A DNA stretch of 62,584 bases from Spartobacteria bacterium (GTDB taxonomy: Bacteria > Verrucomicrobiota > Verrucomicrobiia > Chthoniobacterales > Chthoniobacteraceae), in the NCBI GenBank assembly GCA_021324825.1, contig JAJPII010000034.1:1-62584 (forward strand), given 5' to 3'. Under the pieces are notes generated by a model, which saw only the letters and a list, made by a program, of their open reading frames with translations, did not search any database and was not told the origin of the DNA. The position numbers and the translations under genes are program-made. Of the stretch, positions 52,583 through 61,761 are shown one piece after another; the stretch's first letter is position 1; every line of letters starts with the position of its first letter.

Positions 52583-53602
52583 ATGTCTTCCGCCGACTCC
52601 GTCCCCGCCGCGGATAATGACGTGGCTGCCATCGATGCGCTCGGCGGCATTTGTCGCCGGATGCGCGCCGAGCTTGCGCGCGTCATCATAGGGCAGGATG
52701 AGACGATCGAGCGGCTCTTGATCTGCATCTTCGCGCGCGGGCACGGCTTGCTCGTCGGCGTGCCGGGGCTGGCGAAGACGCTCCTCGTGCATTCGCTCGC
52801 GGACGCCATGTCGCTCCAGTTCAGCCGCGTCCAGTTTACGCCGGACCTCATGCCCTCGGACATCACGGGCACGGACATCCTCCAGGAGACCGACCAGCCC
52901 GGGCGCCGGAGGTTCGAATACGTCAAGGGGCCCATCTTCGCCAACATCGTGCTCGCGGATGAGATCAACCGCGCGCCGCCCAAGACGCAATCCGCGTTGC
53001 TCGAAGCGATGCAGGAACACCGCGTCACCGCGGGCGGGCATGTCTATGCGCTCCCGTCGCCGTTCTTTGTCCTGGCGACGCAGAACCCGGTCGAGCAGGA
53101 GGGGACCTACCCGCTGCCCGAAGCGCAACTGGATCGCTTCATGTTTCTTATCCAGGTCGAATACCCCACGCTGGCGGAAGAGCGCCGGATCGCCCGCGAG
53201 ACGACGGGCGGCGCGCCCGGCGCCGTCGGGAAGACGATTTCCGGCGAGCAGCTCGCCTATTTCCAGGACCTCGTGCGCCGCGTTCCCGTGCCCGACCACA
53301 TCTACGATTTTGTCGTGGAACTGGTTCGCCGCTCGCGCCCGGGCTCCGAGAGCGCGCCGGAGTGGCTCAAGAGTCTCGTGACGTGGGGCGCGGGGCCGCG
53401 CGCGGTGCAGTATCTCATCCTCGGGGCCAAGGCGCGCGCGGCGCTGCAAGGGAGCTACCTCGCGCGGATGGAGGACGTGGAAGCCTTGGCGGAGCCGGTT
53501 CTCGTCCACCGCATCCTCACGAGTTTCCACGCCGAGTCCGAAGGCATAACCAGCCGCGGCATCATCAAGCGCCTGCTCGAGGAGATGCGCGACGAGGGGT
53601 AG
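52583..53602 (+). CDS. MoxR-family AAA+ ATPase
   Basis: 339 residues from ATG 52583; a TTG 36 bases upstream is also open. Walker A G59-VPGLAKT66 and Walker B NIVLADEINRAPPKTQSALL are intact, with the family's LATQNPVEQEGTYPLPEAQL. MoxR ATPases act as chaperones with von Willebrand or DUF58 proteins in envelope or enzyme maturation. The DUF58 gene begins 6 bases downstream, as is usual. Substrate unknown. Confidence 0.95.
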   Translation: MSSADSVPAADNDVAAIDALGGICRRMRAELARVIIGQDETIERLLICIFARGHGLLVGVPGLAKTLLVHSLADAMSLQFSRVQFTPDLMPSDITGTDILQETDQPGRRRFEYVKGPIFANIVLADEINRAPPKTQSALLEAMQEHRVTAGGHVYALPSPFFVLATQNPVEQEGTYPLPEAQLDRFMFLIQVEYPTLAEERRIARETTGGAPGAVGKTISGEQLAYFQDLVRRVPVPDHIYDFVVELVRRSRPGSESAPEWLKSLVTWGAGPRAVQYLILGAKARAALQGSYLARMEDVEALAEPVLVHRILTSFHAESEGITSRGIIKRLLEEMRDEG

Positions 53603-53608
53603 CATCCT

Positions 53609-54484
53609 TTGGGCGCGAACCTCATCGACCCGGCGGTCATCGCGCGGCTCATGCGCGCGCAGTTGCAGGCGCGCCTGCCGATGTCCGGCAACATGTCGGG
53701 CCGCCACAAGAGCCCGCATCGCGGCTCGAGCGTGGAATTCGCACAATACCGCAAATACGTCGCGGGCGATGACATCCGGCTGCTCGACTGGCGGGTTTAC
53801 GCGCGGACGGACCGCTTCTATCTCAAGGAATTCGAGGCCGACACCAACCTGCGCGCCTATTTCGTCCTGGATTGCAGCGCGTCGATGGGGTTCGGAGGCA
53901 AGCTCGATTTTTGCCGCAGGATGATCGCGACGCTCGCCTACCTGCTCGTGCAGCAGGGCGACGCCGTGGGCCTCTCCTGTTTCGCGGAGGGCGTCGTTTC
54001 CGAGACGCCGGCGCGGCGCAACGCGGCCCACCTGGGAAATCTCTTCGACGGGCTGAAAGCGGTTTCGCCGAAGGGAAAGACGGGTCTCGTTTCCGCGCTG
54101 CACAGCCTTGCGGAGAAGGCGCCGCAACGCTCCCTGGTGCTTGTGTTTTCCGATTGTTTTACATCCGTCGAGTCGCTTCTTCCGTGCTTCCAGCATCTCC
54201 GTTTCCGCAAGCACGATCTCGCCGTCTTTCATGTGCTGGATCGCGCGGAGCTGGAATTCCAGTTCTCGCGCCCCACGCGTTTTATCGACATGGAAAGCCC
54301 CTTCGCGCTCCTCGCCGAGCCGGAGACGATCCGGCGGCGGTACTTCGAGGAGTTGAACCGCTTTCTGGCGCGGCTGAAGACGGGGTGCCGCGAATTCAAG
54401 ACCGAATACCGGCAGGTCGTCACCGACGAAAGCTACGAGAAAATCCTCGCGGATTTCCTCATCCGGCGGGCGATGAAGAACTAG
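53609..54484 (+). CDS. DUF58 domain protein, MoxR partner
   Basis: 291 residues from a TTG start. The DUF58 signature GRHKSPHRGSSVEFAQYRKY, then DDIRLLDWRVYARTDRFYLK, is followed by a von Willebrand A-like fold with the metal site D-C-S-A-S (FVLDCSASMGFGGKLDF). No membrane segment is present. It shares one base with the start of the next gene (TAG/GTG). Works with the MoxR ATPase by established association; the task is unknown. Confidence 0.93.
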   Translation: MGANLIDPAVIARLMRAQLQARLPMSGNMSGRHKSPHRGSSVEFAQYRKYVAGDDIRLLDWRVYARTDRFYLKEFEADTNLRAYFVLDCSASMGFGGKLDFCRRMIATLAYLLVQQGDAVGLSCFAEGVVSETPARRNAAHLGNLFDGLKAVSPKGKTGLVSALHSLAEKAPQRSLVLVFSDCFTSVESLLPCFQHLRFRKHDLAVFHVLDRAELEFQFSRPTRFIDMESPFALLAEPETIRRRYFEELNRFLARLKTGCREFKTEYRQVVTDESYEKILADFLIRRAMKN

Positions 54485-56217
54485 TGAAAGGCGCCCGGCA
54501 TCTCGCGCTGATCCCCGTGGCCGCGGTTTTCTGCGCGATGGCCGCCTGGAGCTGGCGGAAATGGCCGGACATCACCGTCGATTTCGGCGAGCAGCTTTAC
54601 GCCGCATGGCGGATTTGCCAGGGGAAGGTGCTCTACCGCGACATCGGTTACATCATCGGCCCGTTGTCGCAATATTACAATGCGCTGCTTTTCAGGCTGT
54701 TTGGCGTTTCGCTTACCACGCTTATCGTCTCGAACCTTTGCATCCTCGGGGTTCTCATTATCGTCATTTATCGCCTGTTCCTGCGGGTTTCCGACGCGGT
54801 CACGGCGGCGGCCATCTGCATCGTCATCCTCACGGTCTTCTCGTTTTCGCAATACGTCGGCATCGGCAATTACAACTACATCTGCCCCTATTGCCACGAA
54901 GCCTTCCACGGTCTGGCGCTCGCGATCTTCCACGTGGGGATGCTTTCAACCTGGGTGCGAACGCGCAAAACCGGGTGGGCCGCCGCGGCTGGTTTTTGTT
55001 GCGGCCTCGTCTTTCTTACGAAGCCGGAGCTATTCATTGCGGCCCTGGCGTGCGCCGCCGCGGCGTTCCTGCTCGCCGGGTCCGCCGCGAGAGCGAAGGG
55101 CGTTCCCTGTTTTTGTCTGCTCGCGGTGATTCCCGCCGCGGTTTTCTTTTTGTATTTCCAAAGGGTCATGCCCGGCAGGGATGCGTTGCGCGCCGTGCTC
55201 GGCTCGTGGAGCGCGCTCGCGACGACGCCCGCCGCGAAGGGTGATTTCTACAAATGGGAACTCGGGTTGGATGAACCGTTCCGCAACGCCCTTCTCATGG
55301 CGGGGCATTTCGCGGGCGCGGCGGCGGTTGTCGCCGTCTGCGCGTTTATCTCCAGGGAGCGGCGTTTCCTGGCGGGGGCTTTTTTTGCCGCCCTGGCGGG
55401 CGCCGCCTGGTATTTCGACTGGGGCGAATGCGGGCGCTCCCTGCCGCCGGTGCTCGCCGCCATCTGTCTCGCGCTTGCGTATCGGCGCCGGGCGTCCGGG
55501 CGCGAAGACCTTACCCTGCCGCTGCTGTGGTCCGTGTTCGCGCTGTTCCTCATGGCGAAGATGGGCCTCCACGCGCGCGTCTGGCACTACGGCTTTTGCC
55601 TGGCCATGCCCGCCGCCGTGTCGGCGCTCTATTTTGCAGGCTGGTTCCTCCCGCGGGAGCTTCGGAGTTATGGAGTCGATGCGCCGGCCTTCCGGGTCGC
55701 GATGTTCCTTCTCGTCGCCGTCGGCGTCGCGCGCCTCTTGCGGATGTCGAACGAGTTCTACCGCGTGAAAACGTATGCGGTGGGCTCCGGGGGCGACCGG
55801 ATCATGAGCTTCACTCCGCGCGTGGATGGAAAAGGCCTCGCGATGAACAGGACTCTCGACTGGTTGAACCGGAACACGCCCGCGGGCGCCACGCTTTGCG
55901 TCCTCCCGGAAGGGATAATGCTGAACTATCTTTCGCGCCGCCCCAACCCGACCCGCTACACGACGCTCGTCATGCTTGCGACCCAGAACTACCCGGAAAG
56001 CGAGGCGCTCGACGCCTTCGAGAAGGGGAATCCCGATTACATCATCCTTTTCCACAAGGACACGTCGGAATGGGGAATCCGGTTTTTCGGGCAGGCGAAG
56101 AATTTCGGTTTGCTGACGATGCCATGGATCAACCGGAACTACCGCCCCGTGTGGCTCCTGGGCCACGAACCGCTCCAGACGGCCCGCTTCGGGGTTAAGA
56201 TACTGAAGAGGATGTAG
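54484..56217 (+). CDS. Multi-pass GT-C-like membrane glycosyltransferase
   Basis: 577 residues from GTG 54484. About eleven hydrophobic helices are visible. The segment YAAWRICQGKVLYRDIGYII, then GPLSQYYNALLFRLFG, is typical of the first periplasmic loop of RgtA/PMT-like proteins, with D-F-G-E upstream (ITVDFGEQLY) as a candidate acidic motif. The last about 130 residues form an extracytoplasmic domain. It overlaps the DUF58 stop by one base. The sugar and acceptor are unknown; catalytic function is family-based. Confidence 0.78.
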   Translation: MKGARHLALIPVAAVFCAMAAWSWRKWPDITVDFGEQLYAAWRICQGKVLYRDIGYIIGPLSQYYNALLFRLFGVSLTTLIVSNLCILGVLIIVIYRLFLRVSDAVTAAAICIVILTVFSFSQYVGIGNYNYICPYCHEAFHGLALAIFHVGMLSTWVRTRKTGWAAAAGFCCGLVFLTKPELFIAALACAAAAFLLAGSAARAKGVPCFCLLAVIPAAVFFLYFQRVMPGRDALRAVLGSWSALATTPAAKGDFYKWELGLDEPFRNALLMAGHFAGAAAVVAVCAFISRERRFLAGAFFAALAGAAWYFDWGECGRSLPPVLAAICLALAYRRRASGREDLTLPLLWSVFALFLMAKMGLHARVWHYGFCLAMPAAVSALYFAGWFLPRELRSYGVDAPAFRVAMFLLVAVGVARLLRMSNEFYRVKTYAVGSGGDRIMSFTPRVDGKGLAMNRTLDWLNRNTPAGATLCVLPEGIMLNYLSRRPNPTRYTTLVMLATQNYPESEALDAFEKGNPDYIILFHKDTSEWGIRFFGQAKNFGLLTMPWINRNYRPVWLLGHEPLQTARFGVKILKRM

Positions 56218-56221
56218 GCGC

Positions 56222-56614
56222 TCAGGCCGCCAGCGCCGCGCGAACCTTGTCCGCCACGCCCGCCACCGTGTACGGTTTTTGCAGAAAGAAGACGCCGGAT
56301 TCCTTCCCGCCGAACGCGGCGTCGTCGGCGTCACCGGAACAGAAGATGACTTTGGTTTGGGGGGAGACCAGACGCAGGCGCTGGACGAGTTCATGGCCCC
56401 CCATCTCCGGCATGATGATGTCGGTCATGAGGAGATCGATCCGGGGATTCTCCTCCACGATCCGCAGGGCTTCGTTGCCGTTCTCGGCGACGAGGACGTT
56501 GTAGCCCAGTCCTTTCAAAACGGCGCTGCCCAGGAACCGGAGCATCGGCTCGTCTTCGGCCAGCAGGACGGTTTCATGGCTTCCGGCATCTTTCTGGACA
56601 GAGTTAAACGACAT
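56222..56614 (-). CDS. Single-domain response regulator receiver
   Basis: 130 residues, a lone CheY-like receiver. The acidic pair E20-D21, phosphoacceptor D65 (LLMTDIIMPEMGG), S93 and K113 (FFLQKPYTVAGVADKVR) are present, so it should be phosphorylatable. The C-terminal wording is typical of receivers from hybrid histidine kinases. No output domain or kinase is adjacent. It is convergent with the glycosyltransferase gene, 4 bases away. Confidence 0.92.
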   Translation of the reverse strand: MSFNSVQKDAGSHETVLLAEDEPMLRFLGSAVLKGLGYNVLVAENGNEALRIVEENPRIDLLMTDIIMPEMGGHELVQRLRLVSPQTKVIFCSGDADDAAFGGKESGVFFLQKPYTVAGVADKVRAALAA

Positions 56615-56667
56615 CGCCCCTTCAAGAGAGCAAAATGCGTTCTTGAAAAGGCGAAATCGGCGAAGAT

Positions 56668-57657
56668 TTATCGAGGATGTGTTTCCATGCGCGCGATGAC
56701 TTCTATCCCGGCTGTCTGCGGGAACATGTCGAGCGGCGTCACGGAATCGACCCGGTAACGTGCGGAGAGCGCCGCCACGTCGCGCGCCAGGGTGGCGGGG
56801 TCGCAGGAAACGTAGAGGATTTCCGCGGGCGGCAAAGCGGCAAGCAGGCCGAGGACGGATTTCGCCACGCCGGCGGCGGGCGGGTCGAGGATGAGCGTCG
56901 TGCTCGCGAGGTCATTTTCCTCCAGGATGCGCCCAAGAAGCAGGGCGACGTCTCCACAGCGGTAGGTCTCGCCGGGCAAGGCGCCGTTCCGGGCGCGCTC
57001 GACCGCGGCGGGGTTGGCCTCGATGCCGATGACATTCGCGAAACGGCCCCGGAGGCGTTTGGCAAAAAAGCCCGCTCCGCAGTAGGCGTCGATCAGCAGC
57101 CGCCCCCCGCGCAGGACCAGGCTCTCGATGACGCTCAGCATTTCCGCGGCGACGTGATCGTTGGTTTGCTCGAAGTATTCCGCCCGGCCTTCCTCCCGCA
57201 ATGTGTAGTCGCCGTCGGGAAGCGAGCCGCGCCGGCGCAACGCGCGCAGGGCGGCATTCACGGGTTCAGAGGCGATGGGGCAGCGGGCGATATCCACGAT
57301 TTCCCGCGAGCCGAAGGCATGGAAACCGACCGCGCCATCCCTGGCATGGACGCGGATGCGGCTCCTGTAATGGTAAGGCGGGGAGGGGACGATGGGGCGC
57401 ATGGGAACGACGGTGAGGCGCCCGATGCGGCGCAAGGTTTGCTCCACCTGGGCGGCTTTAATCGCGAGCTGGCGCTCGTAGGCGATGTGCTGGTAGCTGC
57501 ACCCGCCGCATGCGGTGAAATAAGGGCACTCCGGCGTTACCCGATGGGGGGAAGATTTCTCAACGGAAAGGAGGACGGCTTCCGCGAAATGCCGTTTCGT
57601 TTTTTCCAGACGGGCCGTTACTTCCTCGCCCGCGATGGTGAAGGGAACAAACACCAC
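56668..57657 (-). CDS. RlmD/TrmA-like 23S rRNA or tRNA uracil-C5 methyltransferase
   Basis: 329 residues from GTG 57657. The iron-sulfur-type cysteines C44, C50, C53 (ECPYFTACGGCSYQH) and C126 are present, with the FxQxN-like EYFEQTND, the SAM motif DAYCGAGFF and the catalytic C285 (YVSCDPATLARD). Family members methylate U747/U1939 of 23S rRNA or U54 of tRNA. Protein-like sequence continues upstream to at least 57708 (IDDVAFGGSGVARAEGRVVF), the expected start of a TRAM-type domain, but without ATG, GTG or TTG; a CTG overlapping the upstream stop at 57730-57732 is one possibility. The annotated start is therefore probably too short. Confidence 0.9.
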   Translation of the reverse strand: MVFVPFTIAGEEVTARLEKTKRHFAEAVLLSVEKSSPHRVTPECPYFTACGGCSYQHIAYERQLAIKAAQVEQTLRRIGRLTVVPMRPIVPSPPYHYRSRIRVHARDGAVGFHAFGSREIVDIARCPIASEPVNAALRALRRRGSLPDGDYTLREEGRAEYFEQTNDHVAAEMLSVIESLVLRGGRLLIDAYCGAGFFAKRLRGRFANVIGIEANPAAVERARNGALPGETYRCGDVALLLGRILEENDLASTTLILDPPAAGVAKSVLGLLAALPPAEILYVSCDPATLARDVAALSARYRVDSVTPLDMFPQTAGIEVIARMETHPR

Positions 57658-57728
57658 GCGCCCTTCGGCGCGTGCGACGCCGCTGCCGCCAAAAGCGACG
57701 TCGTCGATCCTTAAATGAAGCGGCTCCC

Positions 57729-58142
57729 TCAGTAAGGAGTGGACTCGCGGTTATACTGGTATTTGCTCTCCAGCCCGAGCTCGGGCGGGAATTCCGAGTA
57801 ACCGCTGTGAATCCACGGGATATCGCTCTTGTAGAAAGGCCGGTACGAATCCTTGTAGACCGGGAACGGCCCGGTGACCAGTTCGTAGATGCCCGCGCCA
57901 AAGCGGAAGAACACCCTGCCCAGGCCGCGAATGACACCGTAACTGGCCGCCGCATCGTTCCCCTCGCGGTCATTAATCTCGCAGACGGTCTTCGGCAGTT
58001 CCGTGATTCCGAAAAACGTGTTCGCGAAGCCGCGCCCGAGCTTCCGGGTGAAGCCATAGTCGTTCATCGGCGGATCCTGGATATCCGCATAGGTCACCGC
58101 GGCCGTAAAGAGAAGGAGGAGGGAGCAGAGAAGGCTTTTCAT
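57729..58142 (-). CDS. Exosortase-system-associated protein, TIGR04073 family
   Basis: 137 residues. A signal peptide (LLCSLLLLFTAAVTYA) precedes a domain with YGFTRKLGRGFANTFFGITE, LPKTVCEINDREGNDAAASY and FRFGAGIYELVTGPFPVYKD, the pattern of the TIGR04073 family that co-occurs with PEP-CTERM/exosortase systems. Function is unknown; it is probably periplasmic or outer-membrane associated. It lies just upstream of the RNA methyltransferase gene and overlaps its probable true start. Confidence 0.85.
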   Translation of the reverse strand: MKSLLCSLLLLFTAAVTYADIQDPPMNDYGFTRKLGRGFANTFFGITELPKTVCEINDREGNDAAASYGVIRGLGRVFFRFGAGIYELVTGPFPVYKDSYRPFYKSDIPWIHSGYSEFPPELGLESKYQYNRESTPY

Positions 58143-58204
58143 AGGACGCCCTTCATTTTAACGGGTATCGCGGGAAAGGGCAAACCCCAAATTCCGGAAT
58201 TTCT

Positions 58205-59251
58205 TTACATCCCGCCCAAGGGCTTCGCGTAGCCGGTCAGTTCCATGTAGCCATGCCCGGTCCGCTTGCCGCGGACTTCGATGAGGCCCTCCCAATACGT
58301 GATGGAGCCGAGCGCCAGCTCCTGCTCCTTGACGGGGGTGCTGGTCTCCAATTCCAGCCCCAGGCTCGGGACGCTTACCTTCCACGCGATGGGGTAGGTC
58401 GCCCCCGTCCTGCCGCTCTTCCAGAATGCGGTCGGCGTCAGGCTATAGGCGTCCCGCGCCAGGTATTCGCCCGAGCCGTTTTTCAAAACGAAGGTCCCGC
58501 TGGAATTCGGGTCGATGCCGCCGTTTCTCGTTCTCATCTGGTACAGCATGAGTTCCGTGCCGTCATCGAGCTGGATGCTGAACCAGTTCCAGCCGATCTG
58601 CGCCGGGGTGAGGCTGTTGGTCGCCCATTCGTGGTCGAACCAGCTTTCGCCGGCGACGGCCTCCGATTTTCCATTGATGGAAAGCCTGCCGGTCGTCCCG
58701 AGCCGGGTGGAGGAGTAGTAACAGGAGGCATGCCCCGCCCCTTCCGCCTTTTGGCTGACGCCGTTCGCGCCGTGGATGACGAATCCCTTTTCCGGCTTCA
58801 ACAGCAGATCCACGGCTTTTCCTTCCCCGTCCGCCTTCAACGCGAAACCGCCGTCCCGCGTTTCCGCGAGGCTCCAGCCTTCGATCCATGCCAGCCGTCC
58901 GCTGTCGCCAAAGCCCGCCTCCCCGAATGCGCCCCGGCTCGTCTTCTGAAGAAAGAAGAACCGTCCGGCGTCCACGTCGGTGACGGCGAAATGCGCGAAC
59001 TTGATGTCATCCGCGAGGAAGCGCGAAGTCCCGGGCGACCCCGGCGGGCGCACGCCCTCCCGGAAGAAGGTCGCCTGGTAGCCGTAGGTCTTTCCGCTCC
59101 CGGCGCGGAGCCGCCCCGTGAAGTACCACCACTCCGTCTTGAACGCGCGGTGAACGCCATGGTCTTCGGGAAAACGGTAATGCCAGCCGGGAAGCGCCAG
59201 CCTCCAGGACGCCAGGAGCAGGACGAACAAGCTGGCGGCGCGGCTCATCAT
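58205..59251 (-). CDS. AttH/CrtC-like lipocalin-fold protein
   Basis: 348 residues from ATG 59251, which overlaps the permease stop by 4 bases. A signal peptide (LFVLLLASWRLALPG) precedes a double lipocalin-like fold with the family motifs HRAFKTEWWYFTGRL, YGYQATFFREGV, SWFDHEWATN and WNWFSIQLDDGTELMLYQMR. AttH and carotenoid 1,2-hydratases share this fold; AttH is the exported partner of AttEFG ABC transporters. The coupling to an FtsX-type permease makes AttH the better name. Ligand unknown, probably lipid-like. Confidence 0.87.
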   Translation of the reverse strand: MMSRAASLFVLLLASWRLALPGWHYRFPEDHGVHRAFKTEWWYFTGRLRAGSGKTYGYQATFFREGVRPPGSPGTSRFLADDIKFAHFAVTDVDAGRFFFLQKTSRGAFGEAGFGDSGRLAWIEGWSLAETRDGGFALKADGEGKAVDLLLKPEKGFVIHGANGVSQKAEGAGHASCYYSSTRLGTTGRLSINGKSEAVAGESWFDHEWATNSLTPAQIGWNWFSIQLDDGTELMLYQMRTRNGGIDPNSSGTFVLKNGSGEYLARDAYSLTPTAFWKSGRTGATYPIAWKVSVPSLGLELETSTPVKEQELALGSITYWEGLIEVRGKRTGHGYMELTGYAKPLGGM

Positions 59252-61755
59252 TCCGCGCGCACCGCCGCGGCGATGGGGATGCGGGATGCGCGCAACGCCG
59301 GAACCCAGGCGGCGAGCAGCGAAGCGGGCACGATCCAGAACGGAGTGGCGGCGAGAAGCGGCCAGGGAAATTGCAGGGAGATCGTCCAGCCGAAGAACGC
59401 CTTGTTCACCACGAAGGTCAATACCAGCGCGAGCGAGCACCCCGCCGCCAGCCCGAGCACGCTCGCCGCAACCCCGATGAAACCCGCCTCCGCGAAAATC
59501 ATCCCGCCCACCTGTCTTCGCGAACCCCCCACCGCGCGGAAGACGCCGATCTCCCGTTCGCGTTCCGTGATGACCGTGGTGAGCGAAAGAAAGATGCCGA
59601 GCGCCGCCACGATGACGGCGATGGCCCGCAACACATACGTCACCGCGAAGGTCTGGTCGAACACCTGGAAAGCCCGCTGTTTCAAGGCGCGGTTCGAGTA
59701 AACGGCAAACTCCCCTTGCGCGCTGAACCGGCGCCGGAACCTCTCCGCGAGGCCCTCCGCCATGCCGCGATCCCGCAGATAAAGCGCCAGCGATTGCACC
59801 CGCGCATCCTTCCAGTAACGCTCAAACGCCTTCCGGTCGATCATGATGAGACCCTCGTCCCTCGTATAATCGTAATACACGCCCGCGATCTCGAATTCCT
59901 TCGGCCCGCCCGGCGTCGCCAGGGAAAGCCTGTCGCCTTCCCCCTTGCGCCACCTGCGGGCAAAGCTCTCGGTCACGACAACGTAATCGCCGCCGAAAAA
60001 CTTCGCCATCTTCGCTTTGCGCCCGCCCCCCACGAACGGGAGGTTCCTCCGGTCGGCCCCCTTGACCACGCCCAGCGGCGCCGTTTCCCCGCCAAGCGGA
60101 ACGCGCAATTCGCGGAACGTGTCGACCGCCAGCGTCTCCGGCTGTTTTTCAAGGAAGGAGATTGCCTCCGGCGGCACGAACGCCTCCAGACCTATGGTCT
60201 CATTGGAAGCGGGCGTGACAAAGAGATCGGCGGCGAAACCGCGGTTCATCCAGACATCGACCGTATTTCGGAAGGAAAAGATCATGATCGATACGCCGAT
60301 AACGAGCGCGATGGCCGCCGAGAGCGCCGCGACGGTCGGGCTGTTGCGATGGATGGAGCGCCGGAAATTTTCCGCCGCCAGCCGGAGCACGACTTCCTTT
60401 GGCGCCGCTCCGCCCAGCATTCGGATCAGCAACGGCGAGAAACAGACGAACCCGAAGAGAACCAGGAACGCCGCCACGAAGCCCAGCAACGGCGGCCCGG
60501 TCTTCAGCGCCAGCCACGACGCCGCGCAGGCCAGCGCGAGCGACAGAAAGCCAGCCACGACCCACAGGTTTACCCTGGCGGCCTTTTCCTCCATGCGGAT
60601 TCCCATCGAAAGCGCCCTCACGGGATCGGTCGCCGCCGCTTCGTTGGCGGGATGCCAGGCCGCCGCGAGCGAAGCCGCCAGCCCGAAACCCGCCGCGGCC
60701 AGCAAATGCGCCGGACTGACGAAAAAGCGGTCGATGCTCACCAGCACGTAAAGCGAGGAGATCGTCTTCGCCACAGAGCCGACCAGGAGATTCGACAGGA
60801 GAACGCCGCCCGCGATTCCCACGATGCTCCCTCCCGCGCCAAAAAGGAACGCCTCCCCCAAAAAGAGCAGCCGCACTTCGTTCCGGCTGGCGCCGAGCGA
60901 ACGCAGGATGCCGATCTCGACCCGCCTCCGGGCCACCGAAGCCGAGACCGTATTGTGTATAAGGAACATCCCCACGAACAACGACACCAGGCTCAACGCC
61001 GTAAGGTTCAGCTCGAAGGCCGAGAGCATCTTCTGGACCTGGAAACTCCTCTGCGCGGGCGGCGCGGCGGTCAAGCCCGGCGGCAGCGGCAGTTTGGCCT
61101 CCTGGGGGTTCGAAACGATCATCTGCACGGAAGAGAGCTTCCCTTGCACGCCGAACAATTCCTGCGCCCAGCCGATATCCATCGCAGCCACATGGTCCAT
61201 CGTTACGGCTGCCTCGGGATCAAGGAGGAAATTTATCTCCAGGTCCTTCCGCCGGCTGTTCACCAGCGCGCGCAGACGGTCGCCCGCCTTCAGCCCGTGT
61301 TTGCGGGCGAATTCAACCGAAACCGCGACCCCTCCCGGTTGCGCGAGCCATCGTTCCAGTTCGAAGGGACGCTCCCCGCTCCCGATGTCAAAGGTCCGGA
61401 ACGGCTCGTTCGTGAACATATCCACCCCGAGTATCCGCAGGTATTCGCCTGGGTAATCCGGAAGCGTCACCACCCCTTCCACCACCGGCGTGCAGCCCGA
61501 CACCCCCGGCAGGCCCGCGAGGCTCGGGAAAAGCGCCTCCGGTATATCGCCGCGGACTTCCAGGTTCGCCTTTCCCGCCACGACATCCACCCCCGCCGCC
61601 AGCGCCCGGTTCGCGCTGTGGTTCGCGATCTGGATCGCGAGATACAACCCCACGCCCAGGCCGACGCTGAGGATATTGAGCGCCGCCAACACCTTGTGCC
61701 GCATGGCGTCTCGCAACACCTGGCGGCGGAACAGGACGAATAGCTGCGAAGTCAC
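59248..61755 (-). CDS. FtsX-family ABC permease (AttFG-like)
   Basis: 835 residues from an ATG/GTG-type start near 61755. A first helix (ALNILSVGLGVGLYLAIQIA) is followed by a MacB-type periplasmic domain, three FtsX helices (LVSLFVGMFLIHNTVSASVA onward), a second periplasmic domain and a second helix group (VLRAIAVIVAALGIFLSLTT). This two-FtsX layout fits LolCE/AttFG-type export permeases that act on lipoproteins or lipids. It overlaps the AttH gene by 4 bases. The expected ATPase gene is not adjacent; a broken ammonium-transporter gene lies 6 bases upstream instead. Confidence 0.9.
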   Translation of the reverse strand: MTSQLFVLFRRQVLRDAMRHKVLAALNILSVGLGVGLYLAIQIANHSANRALAAGVDVVAGKANLEVRGDIPEALFPSLAGLPGVSGCTPVVEGVVTLPDYPGEYLRILGVDMFTNEPFRTFDIGSGERPFELERWLAQPGGVAVSVEFARKHGLKAGDRLRALVNSRRKDLEINFLLDPEAAVTMDHVAAMDIGWAQELFGVQGKLSSVQMIVSNPQEAKLPLPPGLTAAPPAQRSFQVQKMLSAFELNLTALSLVSLFVGMFLIHNTVSASVARRRVEIGILRSLGASRNEVRLLFLGEAFLFGAGGSIVGIAGGVLLSNLLVGSVAKTISSLYVLVSIDRFFVSPAHLLAAAGFGLAASLAAAWHPANEAAATDPVRALSMGIRMEEKAARVNLWVVAGFLSLALACAASWLALKTGPPLLGFVAAFLVLFGFVCFSPLLIRMLGGAAPKEVVLRLAAENFRRSIHRNSPTVAALSAAIALVIGVSIMIFSFRNTVDVWMNRGFAADLFVTPASNETIGLEAFVPPEAISFLEKQPETLAVDTFRELRVPLGGETAPLGVVKGADRRNLPFVGGGRKAKMAKFFGGDYVVVTESFARRWRKGEGDRLSLATPGGPKEFEIAGVYYDYTRDEGLIMIDRKAFERYWKDARVQSLALYLRDRGMAEGLAERFRRRFSAQGEFAVYSNRALKQRAFQVFDQTFAVTYVLRAIAVIVAALGIFLSLTTVITEREREIGVFRAVGGSRRQVGGMIFAEAGFIGVAASVLGLAAGCSLALVLTFVVNKAFFGWTISLQFPWPLLAATPFWIVPASLLAAWVPALRASRIPIAAAVRAE

Positions 61756-61761
61756 CCCGGA

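Noticed and set aside
53872..54483. Upstream extension of the membrane glycosyltransferase frame to 53872
   Set aside because: The extension lies within the DUF58 gene in another frame; GTG 54484, overlapping the DUF58 stop by one base, is the natural start.
59371..61743. 790-codon plus-strand frame opposite the FtsX permease
   Set aside because: Arg/His/Pro/Glu-rich with no motif; antisense shadow.
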